In this document: positions 1-8,920 of the stretch, in pieces | Layout: each line of letters opens with the position of its first letter | Numbering within the stretch: position 1 is the first letter of the stretch | DNA from: a bacterium | Lineage (GTDB): Bacteria; SM23-81; DAOVCL01 | Reading direction: 5' to 3' | NCBI GenBank assembly: GCA_029932675.1 | Contig: JAOZPP010000032.1 | Location: 1-34,061 of the forward strand | Length of the DNA stretch: 34,061 bases | The notes under the pieces: generated by a model | Database searches by the model: none | Told to the model about the DNA's origin: nothing | The model's input: the letters and a program-made list of their open reading frames with translations, nothing else | Position numbers and translations under genes: made by a program

Positions 1-73
1 CCCAAAAGCAAAACACTATTAAAAAGAGCGTATGGGTCATTTGGCCTGATAGGAATTATGCAAGGAATCGAGA

Positions 74-1315
74 ATGATTAGAAACATCCCTTCAAATTCA
101 TTTATAATCGAAAATTTAAGCCAAGCAAAAGAGAATATTCTACAAAACTTGAACATGGAGAAAGAAAAGCTGCCTAAATCTATTCAGGAAGAACAGTTCT
201 CCTATTTCAGGAAATACTTTGGCGAAACAATTAAAAAGACAATTAAAAAAGACAACTATCCGCTGGATTGTTTTCTATTCAGAGAAATATACCAAATGGG
301 TAAACAAATCAATAAATTGGGTGATAAACTCAAAAAAATAGAAGAAAAGTTTGGAGAATCTTTCTTACAGAATTTAATAGAAGAGCTCAAGGGGAAACAT
401 GGGGTAGAATTCTCCATAAAATTGCATTCTTTGGCACCTGAACTATCTTTTGCCTTTCTCCTTAGCAAATTACCAGGAAGTTGCTCGTTGCAAAAAATTA
501 AGGAAAAAGGGAAAGGAGATCTACTTTTTAGATGTGACGATGATAAATGGTATATTGAAATAAAAAGGGCATTTGATGAAGACTTTAGCCTGTACTGGAT
601 AGAAGAAGCTCTCTATGGTTCTTTATTTCTTAAGAAAAACGCGGTATTAAAAAGACTCAACAAAGTTTTTCTGGAAGGAGAGGGAGTCAACCACTCTTTC
701 AGGAATAAGGCAATAGAATTTATCCATGATGACATGCTCCGCATTATCTTGCAGATAATGAAAGACTGTAAAGAAAGGGGATTTAAAGATCTTTCCTGGG
801 AGATGAAAAAGTACGTTATCAATAACGGAAAACAACAGAGTATCATGAACATTAGAATAAGTGGATATAACAATGTAATAGAAATTCTCCTATCGCTTGA
901 TGAAGCTGGAGAAACCGAGAAAAGAAATTTAAAAATACGAATGAAACAAGAGAAAAATTCCCCACACATTTATAGCATTTCCTACAATAACGTGTACTGG
1001 GTGGATAAGAAGTATTTAATCAAAGAGAAATTATATGGGAAATTGGCAAAAAAATGTAAAGAGATAAAGAAACAAGTTGATAGTAACAATGCAGCAGACA
1101 ATAAAGCAGGACTTATACAATTGGATATTCATCCCAAACATGAAGCCCAATTTATATCTGAGACTTTCAGAGAAGAATTGAAGCATTTTTTGGATCAGGA
1201 AATTAGAGAAACCCCATGTATTATATTCCCAACTTCACTGTTTGAGCAATTTGACCCAATTCTAAACAAGGCTGCTGAGAATTCGATATTTAACCAACTT
1301 AGGAATAAATCCTAA
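74..1315 (+). CDS. Unknown protein with PD-(D/E)XK-like nuclease motif
   Basis: No family was recognised for this 413-aa protein. In the middle there is a pattern like the core of the PD-(D/E)XK nuclease fold: a helix with E123 (APELSFAF), then G148-D149 at the start of a hydrophobic strand, then Y160-I-E162-I-K164 about 13 residues later, followed by a helix. That acidic / D / E-x-K order is what restriction-endonuclease-like enzymes use to bind metal. The rest is Lys/Glu/Ile-rich with long predicted helices. An AAGGA ribosome site sits 7 nt before the ATG. The gene is much more A/T-rich and Lys/Asn-AAA/AAT-rich than most genes here, which suggests acquisition by transfer. There is no partner methyltransferase or helicase beside it; the next gene is a small-molecule-type methyltransferase. 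A DNA-cleavage role is inference from the motif only. Confidence 0.8.
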   Translation: MIRNIPSNSFIIENLSQAKENILQNLNMEKEKLPKSIQEEQFSYFRKYFGETIKKTIKKDNYPLDCFLFREIYQMGKQINKLGDKLKKIEEKFGESFLQNLIEELKGKHGVEFSIKLHSLAPELSFAFLLSKLPGSCSLQKIKEKGKGDLLFRCDDDKWYIEIKRAFDEDFSLYWIEEALYGSLFLKKNAVLKRLNKVFLEGEGVNHSFRNKAIEFIHDDMLRIILQIMKDCKERGFKDLSWEMKKYVINNGKQQSIMNIRISGYNNVIEILLSLDEAGETEKRNLKIRMKQEKNSPHIYSISYNNVYWVDKKYLIKEKLYGKLAKKCKEIKKQVDSNNAADNKAGLIQLDIHPKHEAQFISETFREELKHFLDQEIRETPCIIFPTSLFEQFDPILNKAAENSIFNQLRNKS

Positions 1316-1666
1316 TTTTGGAATTTTACAGCAAAATGATGAAGAGCAGGGATAAACTTTTACAAACTTTTCACTGTTCCTTCAGAAGCTTCCTCACTTG
1401 CCATGCCAGAGGTAGAGACAGGTAAAAAAGTCGAATAATAGTGGAAATCTTTTGTAATCTGCAAAACAGAATTGAGGATATTCTCCACACTTTTATAGCC
1501 AAGTGCGATATTCTATTAAAAGACCTTAAGCTGGCGAAGGGTCTGTGAAGATATTGCGCCAGGGACTCCAAAAGGCATTGATGATGTAGAAACCAGTTGG
1601 AAAGCGTAGAAAGGAGTCTTAAAGTATAGCAATTAACCTCTATATCTCCAACTCAGGAGGTAACTC
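1316..1666. other. Intergenic stretch, possible decayed reading frame
   Basis: 351 bp without a convincing gene. On the minus strand one frame reads through most of 1340-1600 with only a double stop (TAA TAG) near 1512, which could be a decayed gene, but I recognise no family in it. No clear promoter was found. The end of the stretch carries the AGGAGG ribosome site of the following methyltransferase (1655-1660). Confidence 0.4.
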
Positions 1667-2434
1667 TTGTCTGAGCTATATGACAATCCCCGATATTACG
1701 AAATAGCCTTTTCATTTCGAGACATATCCGCCGAAGTCGATGTTTTTGAAGAGTGTTTTCGGCGCTTTGCGCAGATCCCGGTAAAGTCCGTGTTGGAATT
1801 GGGATGCGGCCATAGCCCCCATATGGAGGAACTCACCAAAAGGGGCTACCAATATAACGGGCTTGACTTAAGCAAAGCTATGCTGGAGTATAGCAGGGGA
1901 AAGGCATTGCGTATTGGTGCTCAGGTCAACCTCATCCAGGGGAATATGGTCGATTTCTCCCTTAAGGGAATGGTTGATTTCGTCTATGTCTTGCTTGGTT
2001 CTCTGGATGTCAAAAATACTTCCGAACTAACAACCCATTTCAACTCAGTTGCTCAAGTCCTAAAGAAAGGTGGCCTTTACTTCCTTGATTGGTGTGTTCA
2101 ATATGATCCGCCAGGTGGATCAGAAGGCGGAGATAGCTGGGAGATCGAGCGCGAGGGCATTAAAGTCAAGACTGCCGTCTCCTGGAAAGTGATAAATAAG
2201 GTGGAGCAAACTTTTGAAGAGACCATTACCCTTGAGGTGAATGATCATGGAAAGAACCTCAACATTGTCGGAAAGGAGATCAAAAGAGCCATATACCCCC
2301 AGGAGTTCCTGTGCTTCGTCTCCGGTTTTAAACATTTTGAATTTGTGGGTTGGTGGAACAACTGGAATCTTCTACAACCATTAGAACAAGCAGAAAAAAT
2401 AGATCGTCCCATTGTACTCCTGCGAAGGATATGA
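1667..2434 (+). CDS. Class I SAM-dependent methyltransferase
   Basis: 255-aa Rossmann-fold methyltransferase. Motif I is VLELGCG at residues 42-48, followed by the acidic ribose-binding strand YNGLDLS (about 58-64), then QGNMVDF (motif II region) and the FVYVLLGSLD strand that resembles the Methyltransf_25/11 'post-I' part. It should transfer a methyl group from S-adenosylmethionine; the substrate cannot be read from the sequence. The start is TTG at 1667, chosen because a perfect AGGAGG lies 6 nt upstream and the N-terminus (MSELYDNPRYYEIAF) is typical of such enzymes. It stands alone, with different base composition from the A/T-rich gene before it. Confidence 0.9.
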   Translation: MSELYDNPRYYEIAFSFRDISAEVDVFEECFRRFAQIPVKSVLELGCGHSPHMEELTKRGYQYNGLDLSKAMLEYSRGKALRIGAQVNLIQGNMVDFSLKGMVDFVYVLLGSLDVKNTSELTTHFNSVAQVLKKGGLYFLDWCVQYDPPGGSEGGDSWEIEREGIKVKTAVSWKVINKVEQTFEETITLEVNDHGKNLNIVGKEIKRAIYPQEFLCFVSGFKHFEFVGWWNNWNLLQPLEQAEKIDRPIVLLRRI

Positions 2435-2512
2435 GTTGGCTTCGGAAGTGGAGCAGAGCAGGGAGGGAGATATTCGTAGTCCCGCACCTGTGCTTATGCA
2501 TAGGTGGGGGGG

Positions 2513-2614
2513 TCAAGGGGTGAGGGCAAAGCAATCCGACCAGACGGAGGATTGCGGAGATCCAGAGGGGCGAAAACTCTATAGAGAACTTGGCGAGCGT
2601 AGCAAGCCAAGTTC
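2513..2614 (+). repeat. Dispersed structured repeat, copy 1
   Basis: About 102 bp that recurs at 29285-29388 in the same orientation with clear base-by-base similarity. Internal inverted repeats: GCAATCC (about 2531) with GGATTGC, and AACTTGGC with GCCAAGTT (2587-2613), separated by a GAGCGTAGC-type loop. It lies in the 244-bp gap before mutM and has no good reading frame of its own. It looks like a non-autonomous, REP/MITE-like intergenic element; no target duplication could be identified. Confidence 0.75.
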
Positions 2615-2678
2615 CATCTATTGGGAATCCCCAGAGGATCAGCTCCCATCAAACAGCCATTTTTAGGGGAAGACCGGA

Positions 2679-3482
2679 ATGCCTGAGCTACCAGACCTGG
2701 AGCATATAAAGGATGTCCTCAATCGCCGGCTGGAGGGGAGAAGAGTGGAGAGGGTGAAGATCCTCCGTCCTCTTGTCCTCCGCTGTCTCCAAGAGCAGCT
2801 TATCTCAACGGTTGAAGGAAATCAGCTTCAATCGGTCAGGCGGCGGGGGAAATTCCTTCTCCTCCCCTTTGCAGACGGGACGCTCACCTTCCACCTTATG
2901 CTCTCTGGGAGGTTCCAACTCGCTCAACGGAAGGATCGGTTGAGGTCACGCACCTGCTTAATCTTAGATTTTGCTGGTGGTCAGGAACTTCGCTATTTCG
3001 ACCCAAAGTTTATGGGGAGGATCTACTTGGCCCAGCAAGGGGATTTCTCCCGCATACCCCAATACTTAGAGCTTGGTCCTGATGCGTTGGATGAATATCC
3101 CAGCCTGGAGGAGTTTAAATCCAGGCTCTGCCATTTTCGGGGGATGATCAAAAATGTCCTCACCAATCAGAAGTTCTTAGCTGGGATTGGAAATGCTTAC
3201 GCTGACGAGGTCCTCTTCGCCGCTAGGCTCTCCCCACTCAGGAAACGTTCGAACCTCTCCGCGGGGGAGGTCACATCCCTTCATCAAGCTATTAGCTTGG
3301 TTTTAGCTGAAGCCATAAGGATAATCAGGGAGAAGATAGGGGAAAGGATTGAGGCTGAGGGGAGGGCGTTTTTTAAGGTGCATCGACGAGGGGGAAGCCC
3401 CTGCCCAGTCTGTGGGACCCCACTTACTGAGGTCTCACCAAATCGACAGATTACCACCTTTTGTAGGAACTGCCAGAAGTGA
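2679..3482 (+). CDS. mutM: Fpg/MutM family DNA glycosylase
   Basis: 267-aa formamidopyrimidine-DNA glycosylase / AP lyase, which removes oxidised purines such as 8-oxoguanine by base excision repair. The N-terminus MPELPDLE supplies the catalytic Pro2 and Glu3; K58 in RRRGKF matches the conserved MutM Lys. The helix-two-turn-helix region reads NQKFLAGIGNAYADE. A C-terminal zinc finger has Cys at 242, 245, 262 and 265 (CPVCG ... CRNCQ). Length and order are as in the family. PELPDLE instead of the commoner PELPEVE, and ITTFC where many MutM proteins have a T-x-Y/F-C motif, mean a Nei-like substrate range is possible. It lies between the dispersed repeat and the PBP gene, with no evident operon partner. 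Confidence 0.93.
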   Translation: MPELPDLEHIKDVLNRRLEGRRVERVKILRPLVLRCLQEQLISTVEGNQLQSVRRRGKFLLLPFADGTLTFHLMLSGRFQLAQRKDRLRSRTCLILDFAGGQELRYFDPKFMGRIYLAQQGDFSRIPQYLELGPDALDEYPSLEEFKSRLCHFRGMIKNVLTNQKFLAGIGNAYADEVLFAARLSPLRKRSNLSAGEVTSLHQAISLVLAEAIRIIREKIGERIEAEGRAFFKVHRRGGSPCPVCGTPLTEVSPNRQITTFCRNCQK

Positions 3483-3870
3483 CCTTACACAGCCGCCTAA
3501 TGTGGGACCTAATTGGCTGCAGTAGATCTTATGGGACGCAGAATTGCTCAGATTTTTGTACTCTCCTCTCCCAGAATCATCCTGAAGGGGACCAGGGAGA
3601 AAGCAGTATAAATTTAGGCAGTCGATCCTGCCAATCCCGGCTGGAAAACGGAAATTCCAAACCGTTAGTTTGGCCTTGACTCTAAGCAATTCTTTCCCTA
3701 TAATTCCCTTAGCCTGAAAATTCACAAACCGCAAAGCCCCAAGTTGCGAAGTGTTGATAAGTACAACACTCCAAATCCAAATAACCGCTTTTCTATTTGC
3801 TTTGGCCATAGGTGATAGGGTCTTACTCCATATTCCGAATAAATTGGCTAAGCAAGTGATCTAAAGTTAA
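3483..3870 (+). other. Intergenic leader region upstream of the PBP gene
   Basis: 388 bp with no supported gene. Its only clear signal is the sigma70-type promoter at 3676-3704, which gives the penicillin-binding-protein gene a leader of about 160 nt. No strong terminator for mutM was seen. Confidence 0.5.
3676..3704 (+). promoter_or_regulatory. Sigma70-type promoter for the PBP1A gene
   Basis: TTGACT (3676-3681), 17-bp spacer, TATAAT (3699-3704). It is near consensus in both boxes and points at the ATG at 3871. Predicted start of transcription near 3711. Confidence 0.7.
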
Positions 3871-5976
3871 ATGATGAGGAAATTCCTGAAGGCACAAAAG
3901 AAGACGATTATCGGCTGTCTGATCTTCTGGGGCTTAGGCCTATTGGTCCTCCTCTCCCTCCTCCTCTCCTATCGCCGGGACCTCCCCTCATTGGCTCAGT
4001 TAGAAAGCTATGAGCCAAGCTTAATCACCAGACTATACGCTGCAGATGGAGAGGAGATCAAGGAATATTATAAGGAGAAAAGGGTTTTAGTTCCCCTGAA
4101 GGAGATGCCTCCCTATCTGATTAACGCCCTCCTCGCCACAGAGGACAGGAAGTTCTACCGACATTGGGGGGTTGACCTTCATCGGATAGCCGGAGCTCTC
4201 TGGGCAAACCTGAAGGCGCATCGGCTTGTTCAGGGGGCAAGCACCATAACCCAACAGTTGGCCAGAACTCTCTTCTTAACCCAGAAGAGAACGCTCTCCC
4301 GTAAGGTTAAGGAGGCTCTCATCGCCATTAGGATTGAGAAGACCTACTCCAAAGATGAGATCCTCCAGATGTATCTCAATCAGAGCTACTTCGGAAATGG
4401 CGCTTACGGAGTAGGAGCAGCCTCCCAGGTGTACTTCTCCAAGGAGGTGAGGGATCTGGACATCAATGAATGTGCGCTCCTGGTTGGACTTCTCAAGGCT
4501 GCCAACAGGTATGACCCATTCGACCATCCCCAGAGGGCTCTAAGAAGGAGAAACCTGGTGATAAACTCCCTCCTGGCGTGGGGGAAGATCTCCAACCCAG
4601 AAGCCGATAGCCTAAAGAGCCTTCCCTTAGAGCTCAATCCCACCGTAGAGGCTAAGGGCGAGGCTCCCTATTTCACTGAAATGGTGAGGAGGTATCTGGA
4701 AAAGAAATATGGGGAGGAGATGCTCTATCGCGGAGGACTCTCCGTTTATACCACCCTCGATTTAAGGCTTCAGCGGGCAGCAGAAGAGGCAGTAGAGAGA
4801 AACTTAGAGGGACTGCAGGCCAAGATAGAGAAATCCCATCCCCTAAGTGATACGGCTTACACCATCTTAGTTCCTGATTCCGCCAACGGGGAAGAGAGAA
4901 GAGAATACAAAAAGGTTCAGGGGGCACTGGTGGCTATTGAGCCGGGAACGGGGTTCATTAGGGCATTGGTCGGAGGGAGGGACTTCGCGGAGAGCGAATT
5001 TAATCGGGTTACCCAGGCCAAGCGACAACCTGGCTCAGCCTTTAAACCATTTGTCTATACAGCGGCTATTGACAATGGGTTTAAGCCCACGGATATCATC
5101 TATGATACCCCTGTGGTGCTCAGGGATGAGAAGAAGGGGCTCTGGCGTCCCGAGAACTATGATCACATCTTCAAGGGACCCACTACTTTGAGAACTGCCT
5201 TAGCTCTATCCAGAAATGTGGTTTCCATTAAACTCTTAGAGAAGATAACCCCCAGGCAGGCAGTCTTCTACGCCCATAGGATGGGAATAAAAACCCCTTT
5301 ACGAGCCGTACCCTCCTTAGCCATTGGCACATCTGAAGTTACCCCTCTCGACTTAGTTTCGGCCTATGCCATATTTCCCAATCAGGGGGTGAGGGTGGAC
5401 CCCATCTACATAACCAGGGTAACTGATAGGGAAGGGAAAATTTTGGAGGAGAACTCCCCCTACAAGGAAGAGGTGCTCAATGAGCAGACGGCCTATATAA
5501 TGACCAATATGCTGGAGTCGGTGATGAACAGGGGGACAGGATATGGGGCCAGGAGGAGGGGGTTCCTCCGGCCCGCAGGAGGAAAGACGGGGACAACAGA
5601 CAACTTTACTGATGCCTGGTTTGTGGGTTTTACCCCTCAATTAGTAGCCGGTGTCTGGGTCGGTTTCGATGACCTTACTTCCTTAGGAGAGGGGGAGACG
5701 GGAGCGAGGGCAGCACTCCCCATTTGGACGGATTTTATGATCGCTGCCCATCGGGGACTTCCGGTGAGGGACTTCCCCGTTCCTCCGGGGATAGTCTTTG
5801 TAGATGTTTGCGCGGAAAGTGGGCTCTTGCCTACGGAAAGGTGTCCTAAGGTGGTGAAGGAGGCCTTCATCAAAGGAACTGAACCGGCCCAGAGATGCAA
5901 TCTTCCCCATAACATTCCTAAGCCTCCCCGGTTAAGTCCTGAGGGGAAACAGCCCCCTGAAGAGATACACTTTTAA
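3871..5976 (+). CDS. mrcA: Class A penicillin-binding protein (PBP1A family)
   Basis: 701-aa bifunctional peptidoglycan synthase. It has a short cytoplasmic N-terminus and one membrane anchor (about residues 13-33). The GT51 glycosyltransferase domain carries catalytic E91 in TEDRKFY, the QGASTITQQLAR motif (121-132) and the YLNQSYFGNGAYG motif (168-180); it polymerises lipid II into glycan strands. The transpeptidase domain has S389-A-F-K392 (SxxK), S447-R-N449 (SxN) and K572-T-G574, and cross-links stem peptides. All catalytic motifs are intact and the length is usual. The C-terminus is Pro-rich. The gene ends inside the 3' end of the convergent phosphorylase gene (59-bp overlap). The exact paralogue name (mrcA/ponA) is by family only. 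Confidence 0.95.
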   Translation: MMRKFLKAQKKTIIGCLIFWGLGLLVLLSLLLSYRRDLPSLAQLESYEPSLITRLYAADGEEIKEYYKEKRVLVPLKEMPPYLINALLATEDRKFYRHWGVDLHRIAGALWANLKAHRLVQGASTITQQLARTLFLTQKRTLSRKVKEALIAIRIEKTYSKDEILQMYLNQSYFGNGAYGVGAASQVYFSKEVRDLDINECALLVGLLKAANRYDPFDHPQRALRRRNLVINSLLAWGKISNPEADSLKSLPLELNPTVEAKGEAPYFTEMVRRYLEKKYGEEMLYRGGLSVYTTLDLRLQRAAEEAVERNLEGLQAKIEKSHPLSDTAYTILVPDSANGEERREYKKVQGALVAIEPGTGFIRALVGGRDFAESEFNRVTQAKRQPGSAFKPFVYTAAIDNGFKPTDIIYDTPVVLRDEKKGLWRPENYDHIFKGPTTLRTALALSRNVVSIKLLEKITPRQAVFYAHRMGIKTPLRAVPSLAIGTSEVTPLDLVSAYAIFPNQGVRVDPIYITRVTDREGKILEENSPYKEEVLNEQTAYIMTNMLESVMNRGTGYGARRRGFLRPAGGKTGTTDNFTDAWFVGFTPQLVAGVWVGFDDLTSLGEGETGARAALPIWTDFMIAAHRGLPVRDFPVPPGIVFVDVCAESGLLPTERCPKVVKEAFIKGTEPAQRCNLPHNIPKPPRLSPEGKQPPEEIHF

Positions 5977-7288
5977 CCCCACCCTCGGTTACCAGATAGT
6001 GAACCAGAGGAGACCTCTCTGGAGGCTCCTCACTAAACTGATAGGCGTTTTGGACAAGAAGCTGGGCTTCCTCCCCTTTATCCTCCTCGGAGGCATAGAT
6101 AAAAGCTAAGCTCTCACCCTCCTCCACCTTCTCACCCTCTTTTTTAATCAACTCGATCCCCACAGAGTGATCGATTCTGCTGGAAAGGTCCTTCCTTCCC
6201 CCCCCCAAGGCCACCACGGCCTGGCCAATCTTCTTTGCATCGAGGGAGCCTATATAACCCCTCGATTGAGCCTTGACCTCGATTCTCAATTTTGCCCAAG
6301 GGAGAAGCTCTGGATTATCGATGGCTTTAAGTCCTCCACCCTGAGCCTCCACCATCTCCTTGAACTTGTTCAGGGCCTCGCCATTTCCCAGGACTCCCTC
6401 AATCCTTCTCCTCCCCTCATCTATGCTTTTGGCCTCCTGGACCGAGAGAAGCATCCAAGCCCCCAGATCGATCGTTATCTCCCTAAGGTCCTCCGGCCCT
6501 CCCCCTTGGAGGAGATCTATTGTCTCCTTCACCTCCAAGGAGTTCCCTACCATCCTCCCCAGTGGTTGATCCATATCGGTGACCAAAGCGACAACCCTCT
6601 TCCCTAAGCGAGAACCTATCCGAATCAGGGATCTGGCCAACTGGAATGCTTTCTCCTCCTGATCAAAGACTGCCCCGCGGCCAAGTTTCACATCCAAAAC
6701 CAGGGCGTCGAGATCGGCTACCAATTTCTTGCTCATTATGCTGGAGGCAATCAAGGGGATGGAATCCACGGTAGCGGTGACATCCCTGAGGGCATATATC
6801 TTGGCGTCCGCGGGAACCAGTTCAGGGGTCTGGCCAATTATGGAGACCCCGATGCGGGAGAGATTTTCCTTGAACTCCTCAATGCTCAGTTGAGTCCTAA
6901 ACCCAGGGATGGACTCCAATTTGTCCAGGGTCCCCCCAGTATGCCCCAACCCCCGTCCGGAGATCATCGGGACTATAGCTCCGGCGGCGGCCACAGCCGG
7001 GGCCAGCACAAGGGAGACCTTATCCCCTACCCCACCTGTGCTGTGCTTGTCCACCTTTTTCCCCGGGATATCAGAAAGGTCAAGCTTTTCTCCGGAGCGA
7101 AGCATAGAGAGGGTGAGCGAAAAGGTCTCCTCCTCATTCATCCCTCGCAAGAAGATAGCCATCAACAATGAGGCCATCTGATAGTCGGGGATCTCACCCT
7201 TGGTGAAGCCAGAGACGAAGAAGTCTATCTCCTCCGGACTGAGGCCTTGGCCATCCCTCTTTTTGCTGATCACCTCATAGGCTCTCAT
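5918..7288 (-). CDS. deoA: Pyrimidine-nucleoside (thymidine) phosphorylase
   Basis: 456-aa enzyme of the DeoA/PyNP family, which splits pyrimidine (deoxy)nucleosides with phosphate into free base and (deoxy)ribose 1-phosphate for salvage. Evidence: the N-terminal helical domain ([13 protein letters not shown]...), the phosphate/nucleoside site [13 protein letters not shown], and the family signature [16 protein letters not shown]. The C-terminal part ([31 protein letters not shown]) is the usual alpha/beta domain of this family. Its start lies 14 nt inside the upstream YgjP-like gene, so the two are probably translationally coupled. Thymidine versus uridine preference (deoA or pdp) cannot be decided here. 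Confidence 0.95.
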   Translation of the reverse strand: MRAYEVISKKRDGQGLSPEEIDFFVSGFTKGEIPDYQMASLLMAIFLRGMNEEETFSLTLSMLRSGEKLDLSDIPGKKVDKHSTGGVGDKVSLVLAPAVAAAGAIVPMISGRGLGHTGGTLDKLESIPGFRTQLSIEEFKENLSRIGVSIIGQTPELVPADAKIYALRDVTATVDSIPLIASSIMSKKLVADLDALVLDVKLGRGAVFDQEEKAFQLARSLIRIGSRLGKRVVALVTDMDQPLGRMVGNSLEVKETIDLLQGGGPEDLREITIDLGAWMLLSVQEAKSIDEGRRRIEGVLGNGEALNKFKEMVEAQGGGLKAIDNPELLPWAKLRIEVKAQSRGYIGSLDAKKIGQAVVALGGGRKDLSSRIDHSVGIELIKKEGEKVEEGESLAFIYASEEDKGEEAQLLVQNAYQFSEEPPERSPLVHYLVTEGGVKSVSLQGAVSPQDLTGEA

Positions 7289-7775
7289 TTTCCTCCATCC
7301 CCTTGGCTATCAAGAAACCCCTGGCCCTCTCCGTATATGGATAACGGTTAACAAGCTTCCAAAACCTTGGGCTGTGATTTGGCTCCTCGAGGTGGGCAAG
7401 CTCATGGACGAGCACATAATCCCTTACCCAATGGGGCATCTGAGCCAACCGATGGGATATCCTGATCTTCCCTTCTCGAGAATGGCAACTCCCAAATCTC
7501 TTCGATTGATTGGTAGCCCATTCGATGGATTTGAACCTCAACCTCCCGGAGAAGTACCTCCTATTCAATGATTGGGCTATCTTAGCTAAATCCACCTCTT
7601 TATTCAACTTCCCTTGCAGTTGCCTCCGCTCCACCCTCTTACGGATGTTTGCGATGATCTCCGCAAGCCTCCCCTCATCTATCCTCTCCGGGGCATAGAC
7701 TATTAGTTTACCATCAACGACCCTTGCCTGAACGGTCTTCCTTCTCCTCTTGCTCCTCCTGATCTCTACCTTCAT
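7275..7775 (-). CDS. YgjP-like zinc metallopeptidase
   Basis: 166-aa protein of the YgjP/DUF45 (SprT-like, gluzincin-like) group. Metal-site motif H124-E125-L-A-H128 followed by H134 in [10 protein letters not shown], which is the hallmark of this family, and the upstream block [15 protein letters not shown], also typical. It is presumed to be a cytosolic metallopeptidase; substrates are unknown for the family. A GGAGAGG ribosome site precedes the ATG. It overlaps the phosphorylase gene by 14 nt and is the first gene of that pair. Confidence 0.88.
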   Translation of the reverse strand: MKVEIRRSKRRRKTVQARVVDGKLIVYAPERIDEGRLAEIIANIRKRVERRQLQGKLNKEVDLAKIAQSLNRRYFSGRLRFKSIEWATNQSKRFGSCHSREGKIRISHRLAQMPHWVRDYVLVHELAHLEEPNHSPRFWKLVNRYPYTERARGFLIAKGMEENESL

Positions 7776-8009
7776 CAGCCCTCTCCAAACGAAGGTTGCA
7801 GAACCCCAATTCTGCCGCCCCCCAACAATTGTTCAATTAAGCTACACTAATCCCCTGAGAAAATCAAGCCATTTTTATGCAAACCTCTCAGAGCGGCCCG
7901 TTCTGTGAACGGGGATGAATAATATCCCTATAGTTCCCTCTCCCTTGGGGAAGAAAGGTTAAGGTGAGAGGGAATTTTAAGCAAGGGCAGACCTAAGGCA
8001 GAAAAATAC
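7776..8009. repeat. Non-coding stretch with two hairpin repeats
   Basis: No gene seen. Two inverted repeats are clear: CCCGTTC-TGT-GAACGGG at 7897-7913 (7-bp perfect stem) and TTCCCTCTCCCTT (7934-7946) with AAGGTGAGAGGGAA (7961-7974). The second resembles a Gly-rich CCCTCTCCC/GGTGAGGG palindrome common in intergenic DNA of many bacteria. A CTGAGAAAATCAAG motif at about 7854 recurs at about 10588. Confidence 0.55.
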
Positions 8010-8041
8010 AAACTGCCGAAGGGCAAAGCCCTCGGCAGTTT
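8010..8041 (-). terminator. Rho-independent terminator of the surface-gene remnant
   Basis: Stem of AAACTGCCGA + GGGC (8010-8024, one bulged A) with GCCC + TCGGCAGTTT (8028-8041), AAA loop. On the minus strand it is followed by a T-rich run. It sits 30 bp after the remnant's stop codon and is nearly the same as the terminator after the intact surface-protein gene (10620-10655). Confidence 0.7.
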
Positions 8042-8071
8042 GGTAACTCCAATCCTAGCTCAATAGCCGAG

Positions 8072-8125
8072 CTATCTCAAAAGTATCATCTTCCTTGCCT
8101 TGGTAAACTCCCCAGCCTTCAACCT
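8072..8125 (-). pseudogene. 3' stump of a second secreted surface-protein gene
   Basis: On the minus strand 18 codons read RLKAGEFTKARKMILLR-stop. This is the last strand of the Por/FlgD-like C-terminal sorting domain; the intact protein nearby ends EMTKTRKMILMR. Upstream of codon 1 the frame is lost within about 20 bp and runs into the repeat block at 8148-8453, so the rest of the gene and its promoter appear deleted. The matching terminator downstream supports a former complete gene. Confidence 0.65.
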
Positions 8126-8147
8126 GGGGTGAGGGGATACCTTTTAG

Positions 8148-8453
8148 GAGTTCCTTTGTTATGGCATATTAGAAACTATCTAACCTCCTTGAATCTCCGA
8201 CCTTTTCCCCGACGCACTAAGCGACCTACCTCCATAGAAGCCCTTTCCGTGACTGAGGCCCACCAATAACCTCCTTCCTGCTCCCCAATAGTTTCTCCCC
8301 TTCCGGCAACTGCTCTGTAAGCAACCCCTTATGCGTCCATCTGATAGCGTCTCGGTTCCCCCCGTAGGGGGCGATGATTAGTCCAAGAAAAAACAATTAT
8401 ATCGTTGCTTCATAAAAGCTTACAAAAAATGTCCCCTCTTTTATTCATTTTAT
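8148..8453 (-). repeat. Promoter-associated repeat family, full copy A
   Basis: Longest member of a three-copy family. Its right part (8255-8453) matches 10385-10580 over almost 200 bp, and its left part (8148-8290) matches 13768-13920 more weakly. The core reads on the plus strand GGCAACTGCTCTGTAAGCAA and later CCCCCCGTAGGGGG, a GC-rich hairpin. The right end runs into the stop of the DUF2087 gene. Copies B and C sit just upstream of consensus promoters on the minus strand, whereas here the gene that followed is deleted. Confidence 0.7.
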
Positions 8454-8819
8454 TCTTGCAAAAAACAAGACCCGACCCCTTGTTATTCCATTATCAACAT
8501 CCGCTTCAAATATTGGTTGGACCCAATCGGGGTTTTGTACTTGGTAATGTGTACCTCTTGTATCGCGGCACAGAAAACCTTCATCGACAAGTCGACGCCT
8601 AAGTGAAACATAATCTACGTGAATTCCAACACTTTCAAGCCACAGTTGCAATTTTTGGTTTATCATTTTTTCAGTATATTCCTGATCATTCAATGTTAGC
8701 ACAATGCTTTTTAACAGGATAAGTTGGTCCAACCGTTTCTGGGGGAATGCCCATATCTTGCTACGGACACATAGGTCTACTATACGTTTTTCAAAGGCTT
8801 TGCGTCTAATAGAATACAT
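8445..8819 (-). CDS. DUF2087 domain protein
   Basis: 124-aa small protein. Residues about 25-95 (FPQKRLDQLILLK ... YTEKMINQKL ... DYVSLRRRLVDEGFLCRDTRGTHY) match the DUF2087 pattern, a winged-helix-like domain often found alone or attached to ArsR/transcription regulators. A role in regulation or nucleic-acid binding is inferred from that; no function is established here. GGGAG lies 5 nt before the ATG. The stop lies at the edge of repeat copy A, so the last residues (RVLFFARIK) may have been altered by the repeat. Confidence 0.75.
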   Translation of the reverse strand: MYSIRRKAFEKRIVDLCVRSKIWAFPQKRLDQLILLKSIVLTLNDQEYTEKMINQKLQLWLESVGIHVDYVSLRRRLVDEGFLCRDTRGTHYQVQNPDWVQPIFEADVDNGITRGRVLFFARIK

Positions 8820-8920
8820 CTCAACTCCCTGTTCAGTTAGCTATCTACTTGTCACTTGGCTTGCTTGAAAAAGTCCCATTAAATGTTGTTTTTAGCCACT
8901 TTCACTCATCTTGATGGCAT

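Noticed and set aside
2412-2666. 84-codon plus-strand frame through the dispersed repeat
   Set aside because: It overlaps the methyltransferase end and the repeat, has low-complexity composition and no ribosome site.
5918-5976. Convergent overlap of the PBP and phosphorylase genes as a frameshift or assembly error
   Set aside because: Both reading frames are complete with ordinary family-like ends, so this is just a tail-to-tail overlap.
7776-8444. Riboswitch or known structured RNA in repeat copy A
   Set aside because: Compared by eye with TPP, cobalamin, SAM, glycine and c-di-GMP consensus cores; none fits.
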